Assembly: GCA_021432635.1 (NCBI GenBank)
Contig: MU270061.1
Location: forward strand, 160,341 to 224,340
Origin: Thozetella sp. PMI_491
Lineage: Eukaryota > Ascomycota > Sordariomycetes > Chaetosphaeriales > Chaetosphaeriaceae
Reading direction: 5' to 3'
Length of the DNA stretch: 64,000 nt
Shown: positions 24,685 through 36,598 of the stretch, in pieces
Numbering within the stretch: the stretch's first letter is position 1
Layout of the letters: the number at the start of each line of letters is the position of its first letter
The notes under the pieces: model-generated
Database searches by the model: none
What the model was told of the DNA's origin: nothing
What the model saw: the letters and a program-made list of their open reading frames with translations, nothing else
Position numbers and translations under genes: made by a program

Positions 24685-26672
24685 ATGTCCACCCGCGAAG
24701 ACATACCAATGGTGGTGCCGAAGCTAGACGAAGCTATGGTGAACCGCAAGGCTGAGCTCGAAGAAGGAATGCAGGCCTCAGGGAAAGAGAATCACAGTGA
24801 TATAATTAACATCACTGATTCCAAGATATCAGCAAGTCAATTCTGGCTGCTAGCACTCACGTACGTGCATCAACACACAAGTTAGTATGCGCGCCCAAGG
24901 TTTCTAGAAAGCTAATGAGAACGGGCATGTAGGCTCTGTCTTGGCCTATTTCTCTCCATGCTAGACACCTCCATCGTGGCCACTAGCCTATTTGGAATCG
25001 CTGTCGAGTTTAAGACACTGCGGGGCATCAATTGGGTTGCTCTCGCTTACACTATTGGCGCGCTCGGCTTCGCTGTCTTCTTCACTCAACTAGCAGATAT
25101 CATGGGGAGACGCGACTCCTTCATAGCTGCATTTGCGATGTTTACTGCATTCTCTATTGGCTGCGCACTGGCGCAAAATCTCCCACAGCTCATTGCATGT
25201 CGTGCACTGCAAGGGGTCGGAGGTTCTGGTACGTGACTGCTCGAGATCTCTTTGACCAGAGAAAGCAGACTATTGACGGCACTTGCAATAGGATTGTTTT
25301 CGATCGCGATGGTTATTTTCCCGGAAGTGACGCCTATACGGATGACGCAGTTCGTCGGCGGACTTTGCGGTCTTGTCATTGCCGTAGCAGGTGTTCTGGG
25401 GCCGGTCCTCGGGGGGGTTTTGACACGGTTTGTCTCGTGGAGATGGGTCTTTTGGATCAAGTATGGGCCTTTTATTGCAAATTCACACGCAGTTGTATTT
25501 TCCGCGATGGTTAACAGTCCCTCAGCGTCCCTCTCGGATTTGTGTCGATATGCCTCTTCGTCGTCGCGTGGCCCAAGCCAGGACTCATTCCCGATATCGA
25601 ACAAAAGTCTTACAAGGAGGCAGATTTCATCGGCTCGATTCTTCTTATCGCAGCAGCGGTTCTGGTAATATTTGCCTTCCAGAACGCGAGCAATAACCCG
25701 GGGGAATGGGGTAATCCCGCCTTCATAGCCACACTGATCTTCGGGATCGGCTGCTGGGCCATTCTGTTCGCTTGGGAGCGGTGCTTGCCAGGCCGATGGG
25801 GCCTTCGCACAAAGCCAGCCTGGCCATCTGCTCTGATTCGCAACCGGATCTACATGGCGGGGATTTTGACTGCTATGTTCATAGCATTTCCCTTCTTTAC
25901 TATCGTGTTTGCATTGCCCTTGCGATATCAACTCATAAACGGGCAATCAGCACTTATGGCCGGTGTTTTGCTTTTACCGTTACTAGGGGCCACTGCTATC
26001 GGAAGTATGCTTGGCGCTGGTATGAGCAATAAAGAGAACCGGATATTCGAGACCGCACTAGTAGGCGGGTTTCTTCTGTCGGTCGGCTGCGGCTTGCTTA
26101 TGACGCTGTCAACGGACGGGTCCGACGCATTAGAGACCAAGATATCCGGCTTTATTGTCCTAGTCGGACTTGGGAATGGCCTTAGTGCCGCAGCTATCAC
26201 TATATTGGCAGCAGTTGAATCTTCAGTCTACGATGGCGGTATGTGCCAACCCTGCTTCGTTTGAGGCCATATTGCTTTGCTAACCGTCTTAAATCTGCCA
26301 GCTACGGCACAGGGGATAATGGCCCAGATGCGCCTTCTTGGCGGTAGCTTCGGCATTGCAGCATCGTCCTATAATTACCAAAAGATGGCCTCCGATCTCG
26401 GGGGGGTTCTCGCTTCCGAGCAAATTGGAATGCTTCAACACATGGACCTGACTTCGGAGCAACTCGCGACTATCAGGATTGCATACGCAAAAGCGTTCGC
26501 AGAGGATATGCTTGTATGTACTTTTATTTCTGTCATAGGACTCCTATGTGCCTTTGGGATGTACCGCAAGGTGCGACCCTCCATCTTGCGGGTTCGAGAA
26601 ACTCAGATCTTAGAAGAGATAGCGAGACGACGAGAGGCCTTGACGTCTGGGCCGTCGGAGGAACCCAGCTGA
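24685..26672 (+). CDS. MFS transporter, DHA2 (14-TM) family
   Basis: Five exons: 24685-24860, 24933-25228, 25292-25460, 25526-26238 and 26302-26672. They give 574 residues. The splice joins rebuild LCLGLFLSMLDTSIVATS (motif D1), GVGGSGLFSIAMVIFPEVTP and the antiporter motif C region [28 protein letters not shown]. The cytoplasmic N-terminus is about 55 residues, then about 14 hydrophobic segments. Conserved ADIMGRRD is motif A. DHA2 proteins are proton-driven exporters of drugs and fungal toxins; cluster members often carry out self-protection or export. The position among the PKS-side genes suggests product export. It ends 64 bp before the convergent DUF7514 gene stop. Confidence 0.93.
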
Positions 26673-26736
26673 TCAACGATAGCTTTTCAAGTGCATATAC
26701 AAATTATCTACCAATAAATCCTATGAATGTTGGAAT

Positions 26737-28719
26737 TTACTCATCTATGGGTGAGGTGACCATCTTTGCTACGCCTTGAGTGTCTGACGTAGCAACCGTG
26801 TCCACAGCAAGGGATTCTTGACCCATTTCGGCCTTATTTGCCATTTGAATCTTCTTCAAGGCAATTCGCTCGAACAAGAAGGCCGATGCTGCAGCCTGAG
26901 ATGCAGCCGATCCGAAAGAAAGCCAGAGCGAATTCTGCCAGCTTTGGACGTATACCATTGGTGCAGCAATCGAGGTACCTAACCCAACCAGCCATGCGAT
27001 GTAGAAGAGTATGCGCACCGGAACTGCATAAGAGCGAAGAAAGGGTACAAAAAGAAAGTATAGAGAGCAGACGGCGAGTACGGATTGCGACAGGCCCATG
27101 TAGTAACTGGAGTCATACATTTGTGGAGGGCACGTGGGAGATGGCGGTTGTTGAACGGCGAATGCGGTCAAGATCCCCGACCCGGTCGTCGCGCACACTA
27201 ACAGAAACCAAGCTGTTGTCTGGAGACCGAGTAAATCTGCGATGTTTTTGACTGTAGACACAAGGAGCTGGCCAAGAAAGGGGACAATCCCCATCCCTGC
27301 CTGCTTCTTGGTCTCCGAAGTGCTCTGGTTTGTTGCTGCATCCCGCGGCTCCTTCTCTTCGTCATTTTGGGACTCGATTCCGGATCTTTCCTTTCCGTTC
27401 GGCCCGTCTAGTCGGGGAGAAGAGTGCATCCTCTTAAGTATGCCAGTCTTTCTCTCAGAATTCGCCAAAGTATTGACTTGGCGATCGTTGTTCGCGTTCC
27501 TCCGCTCTAGCCGTCGTTTGCGTCTCCTTTCTTGGGCCGTACTTAGGTGCTCATCCAGACTTGAAGATGAGGAAGAGGCTGAAGTTCTTTCCCGGCGCCT
27601 GCCTCGGCCCACTGTCGCCCTAAACTCATCCTCAGATGGCTCTGTATCGTACGAATTTTTATTCAGGTTTGGCATGGATGATTGTTCTCGCAGCATAGGC
27701 GTCGTGCTGTTCACAGATGTCCCCGTAGAGCTCTGGCGGCGGCGGCCCGATTCGTAGGATGGCCGAGTAGGTGTATACGCCACATCATGAATTCGCCGTC
27801 GGATATCATTGCGGCTTCGACTGCGAGTGCGGCGACTTAAGCGATCTTGGCTTGTCCGCCGACCACCTCTCATTATGTCGTCGCTGTCTCCAGATGAGCC
27901 TAGACTGCTCCTCGAAGAGTGCCCTGGCCGTCTTCGAGGCGCTTTAGCCTCTCTCGAGTCGCGGAATACAGAATTCTGATAGCGGTTGGCTGCACCTGTA
28001 ACTCGAGAAGACATGATTTCAGGTGTTTTCGGTGCCATTGCCGCCGAAGCTCGCAGCTTCTCGGCACAGGCTCTGTGCCAGCTCTCGGTCTCTTCGTCTG
28101 GCTCCGAGGGAAATGCTTCTGCTGAAAGTTCTACTGGGAACAGCTGACCCGTCACAGGATGCCGCAAAGAGAAGTTACGAGCTGCATATTGAAGGTATGG
28201 AACATGTTCCGCAGGGCTGAGAAGCAATTCAATCGACTCCCACCGAACAAACCCCTTTAGAGTAAGTACAGGCACCGAAGGTGACGCGAAGTCGTCGTCT
28301 GTTGCTATTAGGGAATGTTGGCAGCCAGTAGCCTGCCAGATATATGAGATAGATTGAGGAGGTACCTCTTGGAAGAGGGCTTCGTAAACATTTTAGTGTC
28401 TAGGATTCGAGATTATCTGGCTGGCAGGGTAGAGCCTTACTGTCATAGTTGCCCCCTACAGCTTTGTAAAAGGCCGAAAGCTTGGCCGGTGAGAGGTTAC
28501 AATCGTTTTCGTTCCCTATCGAATTTATCTACGCGGCCATCACCCATCAGCTTGATTTGGTTACGATGGACCCAGTTGGAGGGCACGCACAATATATTGA
28601 CCTAAAGCCCTCAGAAAAGCATCCAGGGTCTCGGTCGGAGTCCGATCGGCTTGAAACAAGTAGCCGTAGTAGTCCCGAGCCTTGGTCTCCTCTTGTATCA
28701 GTACTGGCGAAGGCGACAT
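26737..28719 (-). CDS. DUF7514 fungal protein with C-terminal membrane segments
   Basis: Three exons: 28719-28591, 28528-28441 and 28379-26737. The product is 619 residues. The first exons supply the start of the DUF7514 domain: DYYGYLFQADRTPTETLDAF, then SPAKLSAFYKAVGGNYD. Exon 3 continues with SISYIWQATGCQHSL and GFVRWESIELLLSP, then a PVTGQLFPVEL segment. The middle (residues 190-430) is low-complexity, rich in Arg/Ser, with RRTRSRSR-like runs. The last 140 residues hold about four hydrophobic helices. The function is unknown. DUF7514 proteins are widespread in filamentous ascomycetes and are not known to be cluster enzymes, so this is probably a bystander. Both introns are about 61 bp and have good branch sites. 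Confidence 0.85.
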
Positions 28720-28975
28720 GGTGGCATCGATATCACGACAATCTGAGCAGCAAAGAATGTTGAGTTTGTGAACCGGGTGTGTGATTGAGAACTTCGGGTT
28801 CACGCTTTGTGCGGGGATGCGCTGCATGACAAATCAGCTGACTGCATACTGGGGACGCATGTAATGGCGAAATAGAGGGCGTAGCACCCATAGGTTCATG
28901 ATTTTAGATATAATGAACCAAAAAGACTGTTGGTTGCCACTTGCGCTTGAGACACCTTGTGCTTTCGAACGTCGA

Positions 28976-29753
28976 TCAGATGGTTTTGACCATGTTTATA
29001 TCAAAGTATTCATCGTAGCTGTCCTTCAAACCTAGCCACCATCCGCCGTACCATCTCCCTACGACAAGCCCCAATGCCCGGCTTAGCAATCTCATCAATG
29101 GTGCCGGCCCTGGAAATGCTAAGCTAAATTCTGCGGCATCGATGAACAGCAGCATCTGCGGGAGGCTTGGCTTCAGATTCTGCTTTTCACAGTCGTCGAG
29201 GTAGTTATATATGTTACGGAAGAACTTCTCATCGAGACCCTGCGATGGCGACGCGCTGACTAAAGAATAGAGGGTTAAAATATCATCCCGGACCGGATTA
29301 ATATAGGAGCAGCTGCGACATACTGTGAATTTCGCATGGGCCATCGTATGAAGCATCAACACGCCAAGTATGCCGAGCGGTGGCTGGAACAACGACCGTA
29401 GGTGACGTTTCGTCGCGTGTCACTTCTTTGCCTTCGATGGTAAATATAAATCTCCTAATAGAATGCCTCTTGTTAGTCGCAAGATCCCAGCGTCGTCAAA
29501 ACCGACACAGGGACCGGACCAACCCTTTCTTGATGTCAAAATACTCGTCTTGCTTCCAGTGCCAATGATATGGCGGAATCAAAGGATTCTTATCATTAGG
29601 AATATCTTTCCATTCCGCAGCATTCCTAATAACTTGAACTTCTAGCACCGAGCGGCCGTCCTGCGGCAATAGCCAGGTTGAAGTCCGTGCGCCGTTGTGA
29701 AGTTGCAGTACTTCGGCTTGGGCAGTATGAGTGCGTTTGAGCCCACGTGCCAT
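28976..29753 (-). CDS. Cupin-domain protein
   Basis: Three exons: 29753-29524, 29454-29324 and 29259-28976. The product is 214 residues. A cupin fold is indicated by PPYHWHWKQDEYFDIKKG across intron 1 into RFIFTIEGK and the later PATARHTWRVDAS block, which together carry the usual His/Glu/His metal ligands. After the second join come GLDEKFFRNIYNYLDDC and SLAFPGPAPLMRLLSRALG, conserved in a fungal cupin subfamily. The last helix (ALGLVVGRWYGGWWLG) is hydrophobic and may contact membrane. The substrate is unknown; small cupins serve as isomerases, epimerases or dioxygenases, and some occur in metabolite clusters. Introns are 69 and 64 bp with GTTGGT and GTATGT donors. Confidence 0.85.
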
Positions 29754-30367
29754 TCTGAAGTCGCTAATTTGAAACTGAGGAATGAAAAGGGTAAGTTCGT
29801 GTGTCGCTTTTAATAATGGATAGACGTGTCGTCTCTCTTCCGCCTCTTATATCAACGTTCACCCAAGCTCAGTATCGGAATCCTCGCTTCTCGCCTAGCT
29901 CGTATTTACGGGCTCCCCGCATTACTAACTAATGGGATTGATTGATTACTCATGCCGTGTAACGTTCTAGTCATAAAATTTCGGCTTTCACTATGGCCCG
30001 AGATGTTTTTATGCAACTCCGAGGCATCCATGGAACTATGGTCATGTGATGTGAGATAGGTTGACCTTCCTGCTCGATTTTGTCTAATCAAATGTGCAAG
30101 TCATTTAGCTCTTCTTAGTATCAGCGAGAGACTATGCCATTCACTGGGTTCCTTGATTCTGAGGCATGTATAATCCCAAAAACTAAAAAAGATGGTACCC
30201 TTTGCATCCTGAAATTGGGCTACTGGCAATACTACAACGTGTATAACACCCCGCGATAGAGGGCATATCATCCACGTTAGATAGCAAGTGCAATATAAAT
30301 CATCAAGTGTATCTTTAAATAACAAGTCAGACTAACGGTCTCTTCGCGTTGCGTCATTTGTGTCTCC
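29754..30367. other. Intergenic spacer
   Basis: About 610 bp, AT-rich, between two minus-strand genes. It should hold the cupin promoter and the 3' flank of the SnoaL-like gene. No coding potential seen. Confidence 0.45.
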
Positions 30368-30871
30368 TCAGACCGTCTTGTGGTTTGTGTCTGTCTGTTG
30401 ACCTAGTATGGTACTTGATCCTTGACTCCAGAGGGGAGTGATGACCAATCTGCTAATTTTCCAATCGTTGCCTTGCCGTACCACAATGACATTATACCTG
30501 CTCTTCAGAAGAAAATAATCCTTTTCACCGTTGGAAATACCCTCACCCTTTTTAAAGTGTTGTGCTTCGGCGTAGCATGTGATATTGGCTTCATTTTCGT
30601 CCCCATTCAGCACCACTTGGAAGTTACTGAGCGTATGAGATGTGTCAAGAGGCGTCCCAACCGACTTCATGCACACATCAATGATGGCGTCACGACCGTA
30701 AATGACGGGAAAATTCAACCCAAGAGACGAGAATTGGGTTAAATCCTGGGTCGCGTCGTGGGTGAAAGAGGATTGCAGTTGGATGATGTCGGCAGTATCG
30801 AGAGCAGTCGCATATTGAATGAGGACACTGATTACACCCTCGCGAGGGGAAAGCGTATGTATATTAGACAT
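30368..30871 (-). CDS. SnoaL/NTF2-like protein
   Basis: Single exon, 167 residues. The length and pattern fit the SnoaL-like fold (SnoaL_4, NTF2 superfamily): an N-terminal helix pair with YATALDTADIIQLQSSFTHDA, a VIYGRDAIIDVCMKSVGT helix, then beta strands HTLSNFQVVLNGDENEANITCYAEAQH and SRYNVIVVRQGNDWKISRL. Members act as polyketide cyclases, scytalone-dehydratase-like enzymes or ring-hydroxylating subunits, so this is a plausible tailoring enzyme for the PKS product. The real reaction is unknown. It is divergent from the Zn2Cys6 regulator at 31323, sharing 451 bp of upstream DNA. Confidence 0.85.
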   Translation of the reverse strand: MSNIHTLSPREGVISVLIQYATALDTADIIQLQSSFTHDATQDLTQFSSLGLNFPVIYGRDAIIDVCMKSVGTPLDTSHTLSNFQVVLNGDENEANITCYAEAQHFKKGEGISNGEKDYFLLKSRYNVIVVRQGNDWKISRLVITPLWSQGSSTILGQQTDTNHKTV

Positions 30872-31322
30872 CTTTTTTGTCGAGGTACAAGCAACAAGTG
30901 CGAAGGAGTTCGTGTCAAGGCAGAAGGCTAGCCTTTGAGACAGAAGTGTGGTAACTGCAGCGTTTGGCTTTTATTAAGTGGGAAAGTATGCCTTCGAATT
31001 TATACCCTGGTTCGCCGCTCAGAAGATAAAAAAGGCGAATCTTTAGGGTCTGGCCTCCTTGCACTGCACTTGTCCTTCAAATGAAAGAGGTGGGCACTCG
31101 GGCCTAAGTTGGAGCCGGTGACTTACACACTTTCAAACTGACGGGAGCATTTGACAGCTCGAGACATCTGGGGAGGCTCCTTAATAAGCAGCTGCTATTG
31201 GCTGACTTGTGTCGGGGCCATTTCGGAGCCAACTTTGCCCCGACACCCCATTTTAACCTTACTTGCCCCTCGCCGAGACGCAAAATTCATGTCCGACCCG
31301 AATACCCAGCATACGCGGTATA
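30872..31322. promoter_or_regulatory. Divergent upstream region, SnoaL-like gene / Zn2Cys6 regulator
   Basis: A shared 451-bp region between two divergent starts. It contains short GC-rich words such as CGGGCC near 31100. No single operator can be proven. Sharing with a regulator suggests the SnoaL-like gene is under local control. Confidence 0.45.
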
Positions 31323-33469
31323 ATGGAGTCCACTCAGAAACATGCTTGTTCACGCTGCCGGGCATCGAAACTTCGGTGCCTAAGTGACACATTTCCCGAT
31401 CATGGCAAGTGCAGGCGTTGCCACGATGCCGAGGTGGAGTGTGTCTTCGTTGCGATTGCTCCGAGACAAAGGAGAAAGAGGACAGACACCCGAGTCGCAG
31501 CTTTGGAGAAGCAGATTACAGGGATGAAAGCCGCCCTTGAGGCCCAGGCTATCCCTGCTAGTCCTATGGGAACGGGATCTAGAAGCATCCGACAAGATAA
31601 CAGTGAGTCCTACGAGTCAATTGTGGGCAGTGGTTACGAGTGCGAGCAATCTGAGTCACACACAACGACTGCGGTCCACTCTGAACCAGGCGAGCGCAGA
31701 ACAAGACAGAATGAGCAGACACGCGCCGAGGACGAAGATATCCTAGACCCGATTGGCTCAAATCTTCTTCCTCTTGATCTCGCCGCTAGGTTGCTTGCAG
31801 AGTTTATCTGCAACGTCCTCCCAGAATATCCAATCATAGGACTTTCTGATGGCGATGACTTTGATTCGTTGCATTCTTCCCGTCCTACCCTACTGCTGGC
31901 CATGGCCACAGCGGCTTCTAGAGGCTCCGATCCTGCTCTGTTTGGAAGACTGCATTCTCGTCTACTCCGGCTCCTCGCAGACCGTATCCTGGTGCGTGGA
32001 CACAGATCCCTCGAGCTTATCCAAGCGATTCTAGTCATGGAGGTATGGTACGACCCACCGGAGGATATGAGGAAGTTAAATTTCTACATGTGGATTCAAA
32101 TCGCAGGCACTCTGGCGAACCAGCTTGGTCTGTGGCCGGCGGGCGACTTATTGGCGCCTCCAGGGCTACACGGAGTGGGTGAACGTGAAGGGCTGAAGAT
32201 GGGCGAGTGGCGGACTGCCTTTGCGGTATATGTGTCCATGTCAACGTGAGTAGTCAAAATTGAAATTTTGAAATGAATGGTCCGCGAAACTGACCTACCC
32301 CAGCGTCGCCATCAGCTTGCGTCGCCCAAACATGATGGCCTGGACAGACAGTATGCTGGGAATATTGGAACGATTCGAGCAAACCACCGTCCATGCCAAT
32401 GACAGGCGTCTTGCCACATGGGTTAGACTCCAGATAATTGCAGAAGACATAGAGTCCTTAAGAACCAAGCTGCTGGCTCCTCCAGATGCGACCCAGGGCA
32501 ATAATTCGATGACTATCGGCCAATCTGACGTGCAGGTATTGGAACAGAAGCTTGGAAAGCAAAGACGTGCAGCCCAGCCTATAATGAACGGTTAGTCGAA
32601 AATTAAAGTCGCTCACTCCAAACAGAATAAGACTAACCTCGCACTCCCAAGCCTCCCTTCGAGTTCATTTTTTCTACTGCCGCTGCAAGCTATACGAAGT
32701 CGCTATCACCATGTGTCAGACGCAGGCCGCACCTCTTCCTTCCTCGAATCTTTTGCACGAGTTCTGCCCCTCACACCTCGATACCGCAAGAGATACGACC
32801 TACATTCGTGTTATCATGTCTCTCATCCAATCTAGCCATAGCGTACTCGACGTTCTTCTTCACCTTGAACCTGATACATACCTGAAATGTCCCACTGTCA
32901 CTACTATTCGTTCGCTGTACGCGATTTTCGAGATAGACACGCTGTGGAAAGCCATTCATTTGCAAGAGACAAAACTATCGGAGATCATTAACGAAGAAGT
33001 CCTTGCGCTCAATTTCTATCTGGGGGAGATTAAGGAATTCTTCTCGCGGGCAGAAGGAGGAGCAGGCTTTCAGGTCCCCCGGATGGCCTTGGCTTCGCTA
33101 GCTGGTATCACCTATCCCACATTAGGCGCCACGAAACTCATCAGTCGGCGGCGAGAACAAGCTCCAGTGACGATTTCTATAGAGAATGCGGGAGAAACTA
33201 TTAGCGCTCCCCGGAACGACCTCGAAGCCATCCTGCAAACGGATGCGACAAGCCTGGGGCTACGCAATAAGTTGCCACAATCACCAACCCTACGATTAGG
33301 GTCTAGCGGAGGGGCTATAATCGATCCATCATCGAGCAACTTCTCTGGTAGTAGCAATGCACCTGAAGTAGCAGAAAATAGGCTTGCAGTGTCTGAGTTT
33401 GACATGATGGTGATGCCAGGTATGGGAATAGATCCAACGTGGTTATTATTAGATGAGCATTCGATTTAG
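31323..33469 (+). CDS. Zn(II)2Cys6 transcription factor
   Basis: Three exons: 31323-32245, 32304-32590 and 32652-33469. The product is 675 residues. The start is the Met of MESTQKHACSRC. The zinc cluster follows directly: C-X2-C-X6-C-X10-C-X2-C-X6-C (CSRCRASKLRC ... CRRCHDAEVEC), with basic RQRRKR after it and a short coiled coil (VAALEKQITGMKAALEAQ) for dimerisation. The rest is a helical middle region typical of this class, with no clear PF04082 motif. Introns are 58 and 61 bp with GTGAGT and GTTAGT donors and good branch sites. It probably acts in the nucleus as a local regulator of the neighbouring cluster genes; its targets are inferred. Confidence 0.9.
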
Positions 33470-33954
33470 CGCCTAAAAGGTGGTAGTCTGCCGTTGTGGT
33501 GCTTCTCCTGCCATAGGGGCACTATGTATAGCCGTAATCAATAGTACATATTGGGACCACTTCGAGACATCTTAACCAAGGAGAACTAGTGGGCGGCGCG
33601 AGGCTAGGCTTCGCATGTTATCAGTCACGCGAATACTCTAAAAGACCTTCAGAAAGTGTCAACTCGGGCCGGAAATGGCCTATTGTGCAAAAAGCTCGTA
33701 CAGAATCCATGTGCTAGTGACTTTGCCCTGAATCCCGAAAGTGTTTGCTGCTCCAGATGAAATTGTACTTATGTCAGTTGGCCTGCTACGTTTCGAATCT
33801 TCTCGTAAAAATCGTCCTTCACTGGGCGGCGGAAGCTAAGGCAAGGCACATACGGTAGCTAGGTAAGTAATGTCGACTCGCCAGCGCAACTTAGTTGCGT
33901 CTCCGATAACGGGTCTGAGCAGTTGACCCGACACGCCTGGAACAGACGCAGGAA
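33470..33954. other. Intergenic, convergent 3' flanks
   Basis: 485 bp between the regulator stop and the amidohydrolase stop. Nothing recognisable. Confidence 0.4.
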
Positions 33955-34956
33955 TCAAACCGCAATATCTAGCAGCTTCTCCGCATTTCTCCACGCGAAG
34001 TCCTCCAGCTCGTCTTGCGTCAACAGGCCGCTCCCTGCCAGCGCCTTCACAAATTCCTGCCCTTCGCGCAGGTCATCGTAGGGATAGTCGGTCCCAAACA
34101 TGACACGCTCCACCTTGGTCACCTTCAGTAGCATGGCAAAGCTCTCCATGGTATACATTCCGGTCGTGGTCACCCAAACATTCTCATCCCACACCTCTCG
34201 GGGCATCCTCTTTGGGCCTCCGTCACCAAACTTGCGCATGGTAGCAGATGCGCGTTCCAGCATGGCCGGAACCATCTCACCATTGTGGCCCAGCACGATC
34301 TTCAGCTTCGGATATGCGTCGAACACGCCAGCCGCGCACATCTTAAGGAAGCCGAGTCCGGCGTCGGCGTGCCAGGCCCAACCGCCTGACGCCAAGCCAG
34401 CCGCCATGCGAGGTGAATAGTGACCCGCGTAGCGCGCAGCGATCTCCTCCGGCGAGGGCGGCGCCGGGTGGAGGTATAGTGGGACACCTAGGCGCTCGGC
34501 AGTCGCAAACACGGGCCAGTACGCCGGGGCATCGTAGTGTGTGCCATCGGGAAGGCGCGCATCGACGAGAGCACCCACGCATCCCAGCTCCGATACGGCA
34601 CGCTCCAGCTCGGCTGCGGCCGCTTCGGGAAACGCCATGGGAAGGACCGCGAAGGCGGCGAAGCGGGACGGGTGCGTGCGCGCTGCGGCCGCGAGCTCAT
34701 CGTTGGCGCCGCGGCATCCGTCGGGATTGCTGACGCCGACGCCGGCCGTGCAGGAGAGGACTTGTAGAGTGATGCCGGCGGCGTCCATGTCGTGCAGACG
34801 GCCTGCACCGAGATCGAACAGCTTGGCCGCGGCGGCGGGAAACGTAGCGAGTGCGTGGGCGTAGAAGGGTACAGATTCGCCGGCGCCAAGGGAGGTGAGT
34901 GCCGAGTGCTCCTCGAGGGCGATAATCTTCTTAGGGGGAGTGAGCTGGAGAGCCAT
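33955..34956 (-). CDS. Amidohydrolase-family decarboxylase (ACMSD / dihydroxybenzoate decarboxylase type)
   Basis: Single exon, 333 residues from MALQL; an upstream in-frame Met at 35013 would add 19 residues, but the downstream one sits 10 residues before the family's N-terminal IALEEH metal motif. Other family blocks follow in order: RLHDMDAAGITLQVLS, GANDELAAAARTHPSRFAAFAVLP, PLYLHPAPP, KIVLGHNGEMVPAMLER and FGTDYPYDD. These fit amidohydrolase 2 (PF04909) enzymes that decarboxylate aromatic acids without oxygen. A carboxylated aromatic substrate is likely. Codon use is clearly more GC-rich than in the neighbours, with many antisense open frames. Divergent from the SDR gene, so the two may act in one short pathway. 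Confidence 0.88.
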   Translation of the reverse strand: MALQLTPPKKIIALEEHSALTSLGAGESVPFYAHALATFPAAAAKLFDLGAGRLHDMDAAGITLQVLSCTAGVGVSNPDGCRGANDELAAAARTHPSRFAAFAVLPMAFPEAAAAELERAVSELGCVGALVDARLPDGTHYDAPAYWPVFATAERLGVPLYLHPAPPSPEEIAARYAGHYSPRMAAGLASGGWAWHADAGLGFLKMCAAGVFDAYPKLKIVLGHNGEMVPAMLERASATMRKFGDGGPKRMPREVWDENVWVTTTGMYTMESFAMLLKVTKVERVMFGTDYPYDDLREGQEFVKALAGSGLLTQDELEDFAWRNAEKLLDIAV

Positions 34957-35518
34957 GTTTCTTATTTGAGACGGTGCTGATACGACTGAGAGTATCTTTC
35001 GGTGTGCTTCCACTACCTCTTCGGAGGTGGAAGAGTTCGCATTTTATGGGTTAAGGTTAAGTCAGAGTCTTGCCAGCGATTTGAAATACAGCTTCGCCTT
35101 TCTGGTGCTTCGATTACGGCAGGGGTATAGATGGAAGGGAAGATATTAGATTGGACAGAGTCTGGTCAACGCGCGCGACTCGTGACGTTTCGCCGGATTG
35201 TAGTGCGCGCGGGAAAGGGGGACGAAGAGTGGGTCCCGCGCGCTGCTCCGGAAGTCAGCCTGTTCTGTTTGAGTACATACGAAGGTGGCTTTTGAGGACA
35301 GGACCACAAGACACCATCAAGGGTCGTAAACGGGGACAATTTGTAATCAAACTAGATCCAGGGGGCCCGCGATGAAGATAAAAGGCAACGCTCTCGCTGT
35401 CAACATGATCTCACAAGACCAAAAGCAGGACTACCTACCTCACAGTCGAGCCCCTTGAGACCACACCCCCCTCAATCACTCTTCCCCCCCACCGTTGCAT
35501 AGAGCAAAATAAGCCAAA
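34957..35518. promoter_or_regulatory. Divergent upstream region, amidohydrolase / SDR
   Basis: A 562-bp shared region between two starts. It is GC-rich on the amidohydrolase side. A C-rich pyrimidine stretch (cccccctc... type) lies at 35465-35492, a common fungal core-promoter feature just before a start codon. Confidence 0.5.
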
Positions 35519-36302
35519 ATGTCCGCCAAACCCGTTGCACTCATTCTTGGAGCGGGTCCTCGTGTCGGCAGCGCTGTGGCCAAGAAGCTCGCTAGTAGCG
35601 GCTACTCCGTGGCCGTGGCCTCGAGGAAGGGAACCGACAGCCGTAACGACGAAGGGTTTCTCGCTATCAAGGCCGACCTAGCCCAGCCCACGTCCGTCAA
35701 GACGGCATTTGACGCCGTCAAGGCCGAGTTTGGAGCGTCTCCCAGCCTCGTCGTATACAACGCGGCGACTCTAACGCCGCCACCAGTCCAGGGGTTGATC
35801 TTGTCCATCCCCTCGGAGCGCCTGGCTTCCGACTTGAACGTTAACACGGTCAGCCCATTTGCCGCTGCCCAGCAGGCGGTCGAGGGGTGGGCCACACTCC
35901 CTCCGGATGCCGCCAAAGTCTTCATTTACACGGGTAACATCTCGAACGTGAAGATCGTCCCAGTGCCTCTGACGGTCACGCTTGGCGTCGGCAAGTCGGC
36001 CTCTTCATACTGGCTCGGCATGGCAGATAACATCTACTCGGGACAGGGCTACCGGTGAGTCCACCTCTTGAGGATTTCAGAAAATAAAATAAAATACAGT
36101 CTCGCCATTGATCAGCTTTACTAATACGGCCATTCAACTTAGATTCTTCTATGCCGACGAGCGCAATGTGGACGGCAGCATCAAGGGCCTGGCTCTGGAT
36201 GGTGACGCGCACGCTGAGTTTTACGCAAAGCTGGCGACTGGGGCCAAGGATGTGCCGTGGCACGCCACTTTTGTCAAAGACCAAGGGTACACCAAGTTCT
36301 AA
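35519..36302 (+). CDS. Short-chain dehydrogenase/reductase
   Basis: Two exons, 35519-36054 and 36143-36302, with an 88-bp intron (GTGAGT donor, TTAG acceptor). The product is 231 residues. Rossmann start ALILGAGPRVGSAVAKKLASSGYSVAVASR is a TGxxxGxG-type loop in the variant GAGPRVG. VYNAAT replaces the usual NNAG, and the active-site region reads YTGNISN...SASSYWLGMA, so the Tyr-X3-Lys pattern is not evident: the Lys is missing at the expected place. It may be an atypical or non-catalytic SDR. Strongly GC-rich third positions, like its divergent amidohydrolase partner. Confidence 0.85.
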
Positions 36303-36598
36303 CTTTCAAAAAGCAGGGGAGTACTGCGCACATGTAGCCAGACGGGCCTTTTAACATTGGTTTGAAGTTTGGCAGTGTAGCTGAAGTCTATGTTATAGGA
36401 GACAAATAACAAAGTCTTACTATATGCACTTTCCGTCTTCCTTTGAGATGTTGTGATATTTTAATTATTTTAGGTAAACAATGAGTGGACTCCTTCAAGG
36501 GAGATAAAGAAGTCTTTTTGTTATTATTGAGTAGCCCACCAGGAACCTAGTTCGAGGGGGCCTCGTAGGCAGTAACCTCGTCATAACTTGCGAGTACA
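36303..36598. other. Intergenic, convergent 3' flanks
   Basis: About 300 bp between the SDR stop and the regulator stop; AT-rich, no features seen. Confidence 0.4.

Noticed and set aside
34302-34864. Several long frames opposite the amidohydrolase
   Set aside because: Shadow frames caused by high third-position GC of the real gene.
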